Of a stretch of DNA of 48,069 nucleotides, positions 1 through 8,128 are shown in pieces; position 1 is the stretch's first letter; each line of letters starts with the position of its first letter. The translations under genes and the position numbers were made by a program. The stretch is from NCBI GenBank assembly GCA_052118065.1, contig JBQKHY010000020.1:1-48069 (forward strand), in the 5' to 3' direction. A model generated the notes under the pieces. That model searched no databases. It was not told the origin of the DNA and was given only the letters and a program-made list of their open reading frames with translations. The stretch comes from Ruminococcoides sp052118065. GTDB taxonomy: Bacteria; Bacillota; Clostridia; Oscillospirales; Acutalibacteraceae.

Positions 1-243
1 TATTAATTATCTTTCACCTTGTGATTTTGAGAAGTCACTTCACACCGATTAGCAATGTAAATATCCCCCTCTTTTTTACTTTTTTTATATCAAATTATTG
101 ACAAAGTCCCCATGACCGTCATGCAGGGGGTGAGGGTGACAGTTGCGGCAGTCGGCAGGGGGTATCCCAAAACTGCTGTCACCACCGTCACCGCTGTCAC
201 CCCAAAGGACGGTCACCCGCCGAAAGAAAGGAGGAATCCGCCT
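1..243. other. Non-coding lead-in with GTCACC repeats; candidate oriT of the MobV element
   Basis: No gene is seen before the relaxase start at 244. From about 113 to 225 the sequence is GC-rich and repetitive. GGTGACAG at 135-142 is the inverse of CTGTCACC at 176-183 and again at 194-201, and further GTCACC copies lie at 186 and 210. MobV-type relaxases normally nick just upstream of their own gene, so this is the natural place for the transfer origin, but I cannot identify the nick site. A TTGACA at 98-103 has no matching -10 box at the right distance. Confidence 0.4.
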
Positions 244-1209
244 ATGCCTTATGCAATCCTGCGTTTCCAGAAACGAAAAGCGGGCGGCGTTGCGGCTTGT
301 GAACGCCACAACGAGCGGAAGAAAGAAGCCTACAAAAGCAACCCAGATATAGATATGGAACGCTCTAAAAACAATTACCATCTCATAGCACCACCAAAGT
401 ACACCTACAAGAAAGAGATTAACCGCATGGTAGCCGAAGCGGGGTGCAGGACAAGGAAAGACAGCGTGATGATGGTGGAAACGCTCATCACAGCTTCACC
501 AGAATTTATGAACCAGTTACCGCCCGAAGAACAAAAAGCGTATTTCCAGACGGCTCTTGACTTCATTTCGGAGCGTGTTGGAAAGCAGAATATCCTCTCC
601 GCTGTCGTCCATATGGACGAGAGAACGCCCCATATGCACCTCTGCTTTGTGCCGATTACGCCAGACAATAAGCTGTCAGCGAAAGCTATCTTAGGCAACC
701 AGAAATCATTATCCGAGTGGCAGACCGCCTACCATGAGCGGATGTCCTCACGGTGGAATCAGCTTGAACGGGGGCAGTCCTCAATGGAAACCAAGCGGAA
801 ACACGTCCCCACATGGCTCTATAAATTAGGCGGCAGGCTTGATAAACAGTATGAAGAAATCGTGTCTGCCCTATCCGACATCAACGCCTTTAACGCAGGG
901 AAGAAAAGGGATAAAGCGTTAGATTTACTCTCTGCATGGCTGCCAGACGTGGAGAAATTCTCTAAGGAAATCGGGAAACAGCAGGCGTATATCGACAGTT
1001 TGAAAGAGAGAATTGGGCAGGAATCAGACTATGCGGGGCGTATGCGTGATGAAAAGTACGAGCAGGAACTAAAGGTGCAGAAAGCGAATCAGAAGATATT
1101 TGAATTGCAGAGAACCAACGAGCAGATGGGGCGGCTGCTGTCAAAAATACCGCCCGAAGTGTTGGAAGAATTGCAGAAAAATCATAGAAGCAGAGCGAAA
1201 GAAAGGTAG
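244..1209 (+). CDS. MobV family relaxase (plasmid recombination/mobilization protein)
   Basis: The protein should nick the transfer origin of its element and pilot the strand during mobilization by a helper conjugation system. The 321-aa product begins with an N-terminal MPYAILRFQK segment and carries the hallmark HMDERTPHMH motif at residues 123-132, whose histidines bind the catalytic metal in the MobV/Pre family. A charged, coiled-coil-like C-terminus (residues ~230-321) follows. I chose ATG 244 because GAAAGGAGG lies 7-9 nt upstream; an open frame reaches back to 112 but without family similarity. The gene is followed 8 nt later by a ParB-like gene, and both belong to the mobilizable element that ends at the serine recombinase. 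Family assignment is firm; exact substrate is inferred. Confidence 0.93.
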   Translation: MPYAILRFQKRKAGGVAACERHNERKKEAYKSNPDIDMERSKNNYHLIAPPKYTYKKEINRMVAEAGCRTRKDSVMMVETLITASPEFMNQLPPEEQKAYFQTALDFISERVGKQNILSAVVHMDERTPHMHLCFVPITPDNKLSAKAILGNQKSLSEWQTAYHERMSSRWNQLERGQSSMETKRKHVPTWLYKLGGRLDKQYEEIVSALSDINAFNAGKKRDKALDLLSAWLPDVEKFSKEIGKQQAYIDSLKERIGQESDYAGRMRDEKYEQELKVQKANQKIFELQRTNEQMGRLLSKIPPEVLEELQKNHRSRAKER

Positions 1210-1217
1210 ATATGTGA

Positions 1218-2072
1218 ATGAAGAAACAGGATTTTAAGGTGTTAAAGACCAAAGACTTGTACCCGTTCCCCGACAATCCGTTTCATGTGGCAGAAGATGA
1301 AACACTGTCAGAGTTAGCGGAAAGCATCAAGGAATTTGGCATTGTCACGCCGATAATCACACGCCCGAAAGAGGACGGGGACGGTTATGAAGTGATTGCA
1401 GGACAGCGGCGTGTCCGTGCTTCTGAACTTGCAGGGATAAATACCGTGCCTGCGTTTGTCCTGCCCTTAGACCGTGACCGAGCCATCATCACCCTTGTAG
1501 ACAGCAATTTGCAGCGTGAGAATATCCTGCCATCGGAGCGGGCGTTTGCTTACAAGATGAAATCCGAAGCCATGAAGCGGCAGGGTTTCCGCACAGACTT
1601 AACCTCGTCACAAGTTGTGACGAAGTTGCGGACGGACGACAAGGTGGCACAGGGCTTCGGCGTGGGCAGGATGACCGTGCAGCGTTTTATCCGCCTGACG
1701 GAACTGATACCGCCGATTTTGCAGATGGTGGACGAGGGGAAAATCGCCCTCACGCCTGCGGTGGAACTGTCCTTCTTGAAGAAAGACGAGCAGGAAAACC
1801 TCTTTGCCACGATGGAGAGCGAAGAAGCAACGCCCTCACTCTCACAGGCACAGCGGATGAAACAGTTAAGCCAGAGCGGGCGGCTTGACATGGATACGAT
1901 ATTTGCGATTATGACGGAGGAAAAGGGCAACCAGAAAGAAACCTTGAAAATCAACACAAGCAAGCTGAAAAAATACTTTCCGAAGAACACAACGCCGAAG
2001 CAGATGGAGGAAACCATCATCAAACTTTTGGAGCGTGAGTTGCAGAGGAAACGCAACCGTGACAGCCGCTAA
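1218..2072 (+). CDS. ParB/RepB/Spo0J-family partition-like DNA-binding protein
   Basis: The 284-aa protein has the ParB N-terminal nuclease-like domain (residues ~5-100) with the diagnostic GQRRVRASELAG stretch, and then a helix-turn-helix region (~130-180, VAQGFGVGRMTVQRFIRLTELI). The C-terminal third is lysine-rich. Such proteins bind parS-like sites and help partition or regulate plasmids and integrated elements. No ParA partner is visible nearby, so a regulatory or stabilising role is as likely as true partition. It lies 8 nt after the relaxase and is probably cotranscribed with it. Confidence 0.9.
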   Translation: MKKQDFKVLKTKDLYPFPDNPFHVAEDETLSELAESIKEFGIVTPIITRPKEDGDGYEVIAGQRRVRASELAGINTVPAFVLPLDRDRAIITLVDSNLQRENILPSERAFAYKMKSEAMKRQGFRTDLTSSQVVTKLRTDDKVAQGFGVGRMTVQRFIRLTELIPPILQMVDEGKIALTPAVELSFLKKDEQENLFATMESEEATPSLSQAQRMKQLSQSGRLDMDTIFAIMTEEKGNQKETLKINTSKLKKYFPKNTTPKQMEETIIKLLERELQRKRNRDSR

Positions 2073-2117
2073 TCTTCTTTTTTCGGGAAGTAAATACAGA
2101 GAGTTGAGGTATGGAGA

Positions 2118-2348
2118 ATGAGAGAAATCCAGTATGAAATCGTAAAGGAAATCGCAGTATTGTCTACGGGCGACAGTGGCTACACAAAGGAAATCAATCT
2201 CATTTCATGGAATGGGAAAGAGCCGAAGTATGACATCCGCAGCTTTTCCCCGAACCGTGAAAAGTGCGGCAAGGGAATCACGCTGAACGCTGATGAAGCG
2301 GCGGCACTCCTTAAAGCATTACAGAAAGAATTAAACAGCGAGGATTAA
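2118..2348 (+). CDS. YdbC/PC4-like single-stranded DNA-binding protein
   Basis: A 76-aa protein with the motif KYDIRSFSPNREKCGKGITL followed by an acidic-alanine helix (NADEAAALLKALQKEL). This is the typical pattern of the YdbC family, whose fold resembles the ssDNA-binding transcriptional coactivator PC4. A role in handling single-stranded DNA during transfer or excision is plausible from its place between ParB and the recombinase but is inferred. The start ATG 2118 follows a weak GGAGA. Confidence 0.75.
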   Translation: MREIQYEIVKEIAVLSTGDSGYTKEINLISWNGKEPKYDIRSFSPNREKCGKGITLNADEAAALLKALQKELNSED

Positions 2349-2419
2349 TGGTATCTGATTGGCAGGGCGGGGACATTTCCAAACTCTTCCCTGCCCTGTC
2401 TGGAAAGGAAGATTTAAGT

Positions 2420-2611
2420 ATGGGCGAGGATAAGAAAGCAGATAAAAAGAGAAAGCGTATCGTGCCAAAAGCACCAGTGCAGATGATAATCAGCCGTGAA
2501 TATGTCGGCACACAGACCGTTACAGAAGCGTTTGTCCCGATTATCTCCGAGGATATTCGGAAGAAGATTGCCGAGGGCGACACCTTCGACAATGAGGGGC
2601 TGTCCGCTTAG
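2420..2611 (+). CDS. Small conserved-type mobile-element protein, unknown function
   Basis: A 63-aa basic protein (lysine-rich first 15 residues, then a mixed strand/helix segment ISREYVGTQTVTEAFVPIIS). I do not recognise a domain. Small proteins sit in this same slot upstream of TnpX-like recombinases in many clostridial mobilizable elements, so it may be an accessory of excision. An open frame extends back to 2348, but ATG 2420 is better placed because GGAAAGGAAG lies just upstream. It could also be a regulator. Confidence 0.55.
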   Translation: MGEDKKADKKRKRIVPKAPVQMIISREYVGTQTVTEAFVPIISEDIRKKIAEGDTFDNEGLSA

Positions 2612-2665
2612 AATGTACGCAATGGGACATGAAAACAGATAGGACAGATACGGAGGTTTTACAGT

Positions 2666-4522
2666 ATGGCAGGAATCAAAGAAGAAAAGAAAATCTATTT
2701 AGTCGGCATTTATTGCCGCTTATCTAAAGACGATGGTACGGATAACGAGAGTGCGAGCATTGCGACACAGAAATCCATCCTCACGGATTATGTGAAAAAG
2801 CAGGGATGGCACATAGCAAAAACGTATGTGGACGATGGTTATTCTGGTACAAATTTCCAAAGACCAAGTTTCCAGAATATGATAAAAGACATTGAAAGCG
2901 GTCTGATAAACTGCGTGATTACGAAAGATTTATCCCGTCTGGGGAGAAACTATCTTGATTGTGGGTTATATCTGGAAGTTTTCTTCCCAGAGCATAACGT
3001 GAGGTATATAGCGGTCAATGACGGCGTAGATACCTTGAATAAATCTGCTATGGACATCACGCCTTTCCGCAACATTTTAAACGAAATGTATGCCGCTGAC
3101 ATATCTGTTAAGATAAAATCGGCATATCGGGCGAGGTTTCAACAGGGGAAATTCATGGGAACTACCGCCCCTTATGGCTATATCAAAGACCCTGCCGACC
3201 ACAACCATCTGCTGATAGATGATAAAGTGGCACATGTTGTAAAAGAGATATTCGACCTTGCATTAAAAGGGAATGGAGTTGCCAAAATTTGCAGACATCT
3301 TAATAAACAGCATATCCTACGCCCTGCCGCTTATGCGGCGGAGCGTGGCGAAACAGGCTTTGAACGTCATTTTGAGGGGAACGAGGACAAACGCTATATT
3401 TGGAGTGGGAACAGCGTGAGGAGCATTTTAAGAAGCCCGATATATGCGGGAAATCTTGTAGGCTACAAACGGATTGCCGCCAATATGAAAAGCAAGAAAC
3501 GCCCCTCTAAGCTGCCCGAAGAATGGGAAGTGATACCCAATACCCATGAGGGAATAGTCACGCAGGAGGAATTTGATATTGTCCAACAGCTTATTACAAG
3601 TCGTAGGCTTCCACAGAACAAGGGAGGATTTGTAAATATTTTTGCAGGCGTTATCAAGTGTGTGGACTGCGGATGTGCTCTGCGGGCAATGAACGTACAC
3701 AGGAGGAAACGCCCAGAGATTATCGACTGTGTACAGTATTCATGTAATAATTATGCAAGAAACGGAAGAAGCGAGTGTAGTGCCCACAATATAGAAGCAA
3801 GGGATTTATTCAATGCCGTTCTTGCCGACATCAACTGTTTTGCGGATATGGCAGTGAATGATGAAAAGGCGGTCAGGGCCATAGAAAAGCGGCTCACGGA
3901 AACAGACCAGAGCAGGGCGAAAGCATTAGAGAAAGAACGTAAGAAGCTGAACAAACGCCTTGCGGAACTGGACAGGCTGTTTTCCTCTCTCTACGAGGAT
4001 AAGGTCATGGAGCGTATTACCGAGCGGAATTTTGAGATGATGTCGGGGAAATACCAGAAAGAGCAGCTTGAAATTGAAGCAAGGCTGAAAGAGGTGACGG
4101 AAACTCTTAATGAAAGCTACGAGAAATCACGGGGAATCCGTGACTTCCTCGCCCTTATCCGAAATTATCAAGGCTTAAAAGAACTGGATGCAACAGTTAT
4201 AAACGCACTCATAGACAAGATACTTGTTTCGGAGCGTGAGAAGATGGCAGACGGAACAGTGAAGCAGGAAATCAAGATTTACTATAAATTCATCGGCTTT
4301 GTCGATGAATTACATATCATACCTACAAAACGGTGGGCAGCAATGCCCGCTAAAAATTGTACGGTGTGCGGCGTTGAATATGTCCCGGGCTCTGGTGCAT
4401 CAAGGTATTGTCCTGCTTGTGCCAAGAAGATACGGAGGGAGAAATCAAACGAGAGCAAACGCAGGAGCAGAGAACAGAAAAGGATAGCATGTATGAACTG
4501 TCCGCAAAAAATGACCGACTGA
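2666..4522 (+). CDS. Large serine recombinase (TnpX/Tn4451-like)
   Basis: This 618-aa enzyme would excise and integrate the mobilizable element. The resolvase catalytic domain is N-terminal, with the nucleophile Ser20 in IYCRLSKDD and the conserved SRLGRN segment. The recombinase DNA-binding domain follows (~180-300), then a zinc ribbon starting CVDCGC (~residue 333) and a long charged coiled coil (~400-490). A second cysteine cluster (CTVCGVEY...CPACAKK) lies near the C-terminus. ATG 2666 is preceded by CGGAGG. The last residues appear to be encoded by host target DNA: homology to the interrupted helicase begins at 4515 and the recombinase stop is 4520-4522. TnpX relatives exchange strands at a GA dinucleotide; a GA lies at 4513-4514, at the inferred junction. 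Confidence 0.93.
   Translation: MAGIKEEKKIYLVGIYCRLSKDDGTDNESASIATQKSILTDYVKKQGWHIAKTYVDDGYSGTNFQRPSFQNMIKDIESGLINCVITKDLSRLGRNYLDCGLYLEVFFPEHNVRYIAVNDGVDTLNKSAMDITPFRNILNEMYAADISVKIKSAYRARFQQGKFMGTTAPYGYIKDPADHNHLLIDDKVAHVVKEIFDLALKGNGVAKICRHLNKQHILRPAAYAAERGETGFERHFEGNEDKRYIWSGNSVRSILRSPIYAGNLVGYKRIAANMKSKKRPSKLPEEWEVIPNTHEGIVTQEEFDIVQQLITSRRLPQNKGGFVNIFAGVIKCVDCGCALRAMNVHRRKRPEIIDCVQYSCNNYARNGRSECSAHNIEARDLFNAVLADINCFADMAVNDEKAVRAIEKRLTETDQSRAKALEKERKKLNKRLAELDRLFSSLYEDKVMERITERNFEMMSGKYQKEQLEIEARLKEVTETLNESYEKSRGIRDFLALIRNYQGLKELDATVINALIDKILVSEREKMADGTVKQEIKIYYKFIGFVDELHIIPTKRWAAMPAKNCTVCGVEYVPGSGASRYCPACAKKIRREKSNESKRRSREQKRIACMNCPQKMTD
4508..4518. other. Right end of the mobilizable element / insertion junction
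   Basis: In the helicase reading frame the codons at 4512-4514 are a stop, while from 4515 onward the frame reads the helicase motif VI segment DLEQRSGRIIRQGNEN. The breakpoint between element and target is therefore within a few bases of 4514. The matching left junction lies outside the window. Confidence 0.7.
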
Positions 4523-5462
4523 CCTTGAACAGCGTTCGGGACGAATTATCCGTCAGGGAAATGAAAATTCTGATGTGGATATTTACCGATATGTAACAGA
4601 AGAAACCTTCGACGCATATCTGTATCAGCTTGTCGAGGGTAAACAGAAGTTTGCTTCACAGATTATGACTTCAAAATCTCCTGTCCGTTCTGCCGAGGAT
4701 ATAGACGATACCGCTCTTTCCTACGCTGAAATCAAGATGCTTGCAACGGGAAATCCGTATATCAAGGAGAAAATGGATTTGGATATCCAGGTGCAGAAGC
4801 TACGACTGTATAAGTCACATTATCTTTCGGAAAAGTATGAGCTTGAAGATAAAATCATAAAGTTTTATCCGCAGGAAATATCCTTACTGACTGCAAGAGT
4901 TGACGGACTGAAAGCAGATTTAGAGATTGCAAAAGCACACCCGAAGGAGATTGACGGAAAGTTTGCTGGAATGGTTATTGACGGTTACAGCTACACGGAA
5001 AAGGCAGAAGCAGGTCAGGTGATTATTGAAGCCTGCAAAGCAAAAACAACTTCTGAGCCTACGCCTCTCGGTGAGTACAGAGGGTTTAAGATGGAGCTTG
5101 AATTTGATACCTTTGAGCGTGCATATGCCGTAAAACTCAAAGGACATTTCACACATTCAGTTACTCTCGGCACAGATGTTTACGGAAATATCACCCGAAT
5201 TGACAACGCTGTTGATAATATTGAAACACGACTGCACAAGGCGGAGGAAAAGCTGGAAAACACAAAGGCACAGCTTGAAACCGCAAAGGTTGAGGTGGAA
5301 AAACCGTTTGTGCAGGAGGATGAACTGAAACAAAAAAAGGCTCGTCTGACCGAGCTGAATGCCCTGCTTGACATGGATAAGGGAGATACTCCTGTTTTAG
5401 GCGGCGAGCCTGACGAGGGCGACCTTCCACCCACAAGAAACAGAAACGACAGAGAAAGATAG
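4515..5462 (+). pseudogene. 3' fragment of a SNF2-type helicase/methylase gene of the ICE, interrupted by the mobilizable element
   Basis: The frame encodes about 315 residues, starting with helicase motif VI (DLEQRSGRIIRQGNEN), then VDIYRYVTEETFDAYLYQ and SQIMTSKSPVRS, which are typical of the very large SNF2 helicases (often fused to a methylase) carried by clostridial conjugative elements. The C-terminal half is coiled-coil (residues ~225-280 of the fragment). The ATPase motifs I-V are missing and should lie upstream of the mobilizable element, beyond the window's left edge. A GTG at 4575 might allow translation of the remnant, but there is no good ribosome site, and the ATPase core is split. 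The following ICE genes keep close spacing, so the transcript may still be needed for them. Confidence 0.85.
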
Positions 5463-5472
5463 GAGGAATTTT

Positions 5473-5814
5473 ATGACTACTGTTGACTATAACGAGCTGC
5501 TGTACAACAAGATAAAAAATGAATTTGACAGCTTTATTTCAGAACTTAAAACCAAGCCGCCCGAACAGATTATTGAGGGCAGCTACGAGAAAGTTATCAA
5601 GGAAGATTTGCTTGCAATTTTTGAATACACAGAGTTTTCTCAAACCGAAGCGAAGTCTTTGTACCGGCTGAAAGCTCCGCTTGATGACATCTATCAGGAG
5701 TGGTGTGGCAACGATATGAGCTATTGTGATATGCTCCGTGAAACAATAGATGACCGTATTAAATCGGCAGTTAAGGAAATGAAAGCAATGCAGAAAGATA
5801 AGAACAGCAGGTAA
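5473..5814 (+). CDS. DUF3848 family protein
   Basis: The 113-aa protein matches the DUF3848 pattern in my memory: an N-terminal helix (YNELLYNKIKNEFDSFISEL), the KPPEQIIEGSYEKVIKEDLL segment, and LDDIYQEW followed by ML..TIDDRI. Its role is unknown; it is a regular member of conjugative elements in Clostridia, sitting between the SNF2 helicase and the primase. GGAGGAATTTT precedes ATG 5473. It lies 10 nt after the helicase remnant and 5 nt before the primase, so it is part of the same operon. Confidence 0.75.
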   Translation: MTTVDYNELLYNKIKNEFDSFISELKTKPPEQIIEGSYEKVIKEDLLAIFEYTEFSQTEAKSLYRLKAPLDDIYQEWCGNDMSYCDMLRETIDDRIKSAVKEMKAMQKDKNSR

Positions 5815-5819
5815 AAGCT

Positions 5820-6782
5820 ATGTATTATGTTGATCCGGAAACTGTAGAAAAAGCGAGAGAAATGGACTTGCTGACATATTTGCAGAACTATGAGCCGCAC
5901 GAGCTTGTCAGACTTTCGGACGGCACATACTGTACTCGTACACACGACAGTCTGAAAATCTCAAACGGAAAATGGATGTGGTGGTCAAGAGGCTTCGGAG
6001 GTTATTCTGCCCTTGACTACCTGATAAAAGTTAAAGGCTTAGGCTTTGTACAAGCCGTTGAAACCATAGTCGGAAAGTGTGCGGTAACTCAGAATATCAA
6101 TTTGCAGAAAAAAGAAATCAAGCAACCCAAGCCTTTACTTCTGCCGGATAAAAGTACTTCCAACAGAGTGATTTTCAGGTATCTTTGCGGCAGAGGTATT
6201 GACAGGGAGCTTATTGATTTTTGCATATCCGAGGGTAAGATTTTCGAGAGCCTTCCGTATCACGATGTAGTTTTTGTTGGCTTTGATAAGGAAAATAATC
6301 CAAGATATGCTTCCTACCGTGCGACAGACGGCAGGAGAATTTTAGGTGACTGTTCGGGAAGTGACAAGCATTATTCTTTCAGATTGGCTGACGGAGTTAG
6401 TAACACAGTCCACATTTTTGAATGTCCGATTGACCTTTTATCTTACGCAACTTTGCTGAAAATCTATGGCTGTGTTTACCGCAAGTACAACCTTTTATCA
6501 CTTGCGGGGGTTTACTCGGCAAATAAGAAAACAGGAGTCGGTAAAGTACCTGCTGCACTTGAAAATTATCTGAAAGACCATCCAAACACAACAAGAATTG
6601 CTATCCACTTTGATAATGACAGAAGCGGAAGAGAAGCCACAACTGCTCTTATAAACAAACTGAAAAATGATTACAAGGTCGTTGATTTACCGCCACCAAG
6701 GGGCAAGGATTTCAACGACTTTTTGTGTTTACAGCTTAATATCTCAAAGCAAAAATCTAAAGAAAGGAATTATGAAAGATAA
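5820..6782 (+). CDS. DUF3991/Toprim primase-like protein
   Basis: The 320-aa protein begins with a DUF3991-like domain (WSRGFGGYSALDYLIKVKGLGFVQAVETI, residues ~58-90) and ends with a Toprim_2 domain whose metal-binding acidic cluster reads IHFDNDRSGREA (~residue 260). It resembles plasmid and ICE primases that prime the incoming single strand after conjugation. A classical zinc-finger domain is not obvious. The stop codon overlaps the next ATG by one base, which suggests translational coupling. Confidence 0.82.
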   Translation: MYYVDPETVEKAREMDLLTYLQNYEPHELVRLSDGTYCTRTHDSLKISNGKWMWWSRGFGGYSALDYLIKVKGLGFVQAVETIVGKCAVTQNINLQKKEIKQPKPLLLPDKSTSNRVIFRYLCGRGIDRELIDFCISEGKIFESLPYHDVVFVGFDKENNPRYASYRATDGRRILGDCSGSDKHYSFRLADGVSNTVHIFECPIDLLSYATLLKIYGCVYRKYNLLSLAGVYSANKKTGVGKVPAALENYLKDHPNTTRIAIHFDNDRSGREATTALINKLKNDYKVVDLPPPRGKDFNDFLCLQLNISKQKSKERNYER

Positions 6783-7525
6783 TGAAAATTAACATTTATC
6801 AGGTAAACCACGAGCGTGATACTCATAGACTTGCGTTTGTTGATACAAAGTATCTTGAAAAGGCACAGGGAACTTCTGCTATTGACAGCAAGATTTATGA
6901 CAAGGTTTTCAGCGGTGATGTTGACTGCAAAACTCTTGATGATGTTTACTCAAAGTTTAATACAGACCACCCGACAGGTTATCGTGGCAGGTCGCTTTCA
7001 ATATCGGATGTCGTTGAGGTTTTGGAAGATGAAAGCTTGGAAAAAGGCTTTTATTTTTGCAATACCTACGACTTCAAAAAGGTGGATTTTGAGCCGTCGA
7101 AAACGCAGGATACAGTCAGTAAAAATATGATTACTGTCCTCTATATTCAGGCGAATCATTATCCGAAAACCGTTGCAATTGATAACTCTCTTGAAGCTAT
7201 GCAGAAACTTGTCGGAGGGAATATTGAGGAATATATGCCATTTGAAGATGAGGTGGCAATCATATGCAACGAGGAAGGAAAAATGAACGGCTTGCCCCTT
7301 AACAGGGCGGTTTATGCCGAGGAAACCAAAGAAATGATTGATATAATCGCAGGAGATTTCTTCATTGCCTACGCTCCTATTGACTCTGAAAAGTTTAAGG
7401 ACTTACCGAAAGATTTGGAGCAGAAATACAGAGAAAAATTCAAATATCCCGAACGCTTTTACAAGCAGAACGGTGAAATAAAAGCGTATCAGTACAAACC
7501 TAAAGAGCTTGATACTATACGCTGA
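6782..7525 (+). CDS. YodL-like/DUF3846 domain protein
   Basis: The 247-aa protein has an N-terminal part resembling YodL-like domains (GRSLSISDVVEVLEDESLEKGFYFCNTYDFKKVDF) and a C-terminal part resembling DUF3846 (YPKTVAIDNSLEAMQKLVGGNIEEYMPFEDEVAIICNEEGKMNGLPLNRA). Both are common companions in clostridial ICEs; biochemical role is unknown. It starts one base inside the primase stop codon, so the two genes are coupled. No membrane segment or catalytic motif is visible. Confidence 0.75.
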   Translation: MKINIYQVNHERDTHRLAFVDTKYLEKAQGTSAIDSKIYDKVFSGDVDCKTLDDVYSKFNTDHPTGYRGRSLSISDVVEVLEDESLEKGFYFCNTYDFKKVDFEPSKTQDTVSKNMITVLYIQANHYPKTVAIDNSLEAMQKLVGGNIEEYMPFEDEVAIICNEEGKMNGLPLNRAVYAEETKEMIDIIAGDFFIAYAPIDSEKFKDLPKDLEQKYREKFKYPERFYKQNGEIKAYQYKPKELDTIR

Positions 7526-7599
7526 AGATTGAATATGCAGGCAACCTCAAGGATTGATGAATAATCTTAGCGAGCAGACTGTTTGTATCCACATAACGG

Positions 7600-7650
7600 A
7601 TAAAACAGTAAAAAGGCTCGTTAGGGGTTGCCCTAATACCCCGAAAAGAA
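7600..7650. other. Candidate origin of transfer of the ICE
   Basis: The 137-bp gap before the MobC/relaxase genes holds a compact palindrome, TTAGGG (7621-7626), loop GTTG, CCCTAA (7631-7636), followed by TACCCCG. Relaxase and MobC genes usually lie directly beside their nick region, so this is the best oriT candidate in the ICE. The nick base cannot be assigned by eye. Confidence 0.45.
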
Positions 7651-7662
7651 AGGACTGAAATT

Positions 7663-7806
7663 ATGCACGGATTTATTATATTCATACTCGGTTGTTTCCT
7701 CGGCGGTTTTGTCGGAGTAGCTTTAATGTGTATGCTCCAGATTAACCATATCAACCGATACGAAATGAAAGACAAAAAGGATGATGAAGATGAGGAGAAG
7801 CTATGA
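7663..7806 (+). CDS. DUF3789-like small membrane protein
   Basis: This 47-aa frame reads MHGFIIFILGCFLGGFVGVALMCMLQIN followed by a charged tail (KDKKDDEDEEKL). One transmembrane helix with a glycine-rich FLGGFVGV core and a short cytoplasmic acidic/basic tail is the DUF3789 pattern. AGAAAGGACTG lies upstream of ATG 7663. It overlaps the MobC start by 17 nt. Function unknown; it may help seat the relaxosome at the membrane, which is inference. Confidence 0.7.
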   Translation: MHGFIIFILGCFLGGFVGVALMCMLQINHINRYEMKDKKDDEDEEKL

Positions 7807-8128
7807 TAAGCATATCAGGCTGACAAAAGAAGAAAAAGATGAATGGCAGAGAAAGGCACAAATGACTTGCCTTAATGAATCTGCTTTAGTACGTCTTCTG
7901 ATGAAAGGCTATGAGCCGAAAGAAAAACCTGACGAGCGTTTCTTTGAAGCAATGCGTGAGCTTTCCTCAATAGGCAACAATATAAATCAGCTTGCGGCAA
8001 AGGCAAACTCCCTCGGCTTTATTGATGCACCGATGCTTTATCGTGAAGCGGAGCGTTGGCATAAATTTCAGGCGGATATTGAGAGCGTATTTTTACGACC
8101 TGATAAATCAGAGCTGAAATGGCAGTAA
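7790..8128 (+). CDS. MobC-like relaxosome accessory protein
   Basis: About 112 aa. An N-terminal ribbon-helix-helix-like part (HIRLTKEEKDEWQRKAQMTCLNESALVRLLMKGYEP) is followed by the MobC signature segment (ELSSIGNNINQLAAKANSLG). MobC proteins bind oriT DNA and help the relaxase open it. Three ATGs (7781, 7784, 7790) are possible; 7790 has AAAAGG at a workable distance, whereas it abuts 7781. The 3' end overlaps the relaxase by 10 nt. Confidence 0.85.
   Translation: MRRSYDKHIRLTKEEKDEWQRKAQMTCLNESALVRLLMKGYEPKEKPDERFFEAMRELSSIGNNINQLAAKANSLGFIDAPMLYREAERWHKFQADIESVFLRPDKSELKWQ

Noticed and set aside
98..126. TTGACA at 98-103 as promoter of the MobV operon
   Set aside because: At 17 bp the next hexamer is ATGCAG, not a -10 box.
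2348..2419. Longer N-terminus for the 63-aa small protein
   Set aside because: The upstream ATG overlaps the YdbC-like stop codon and lacks a ribosome site; ATG 2420 has GGAAAGGAAG.
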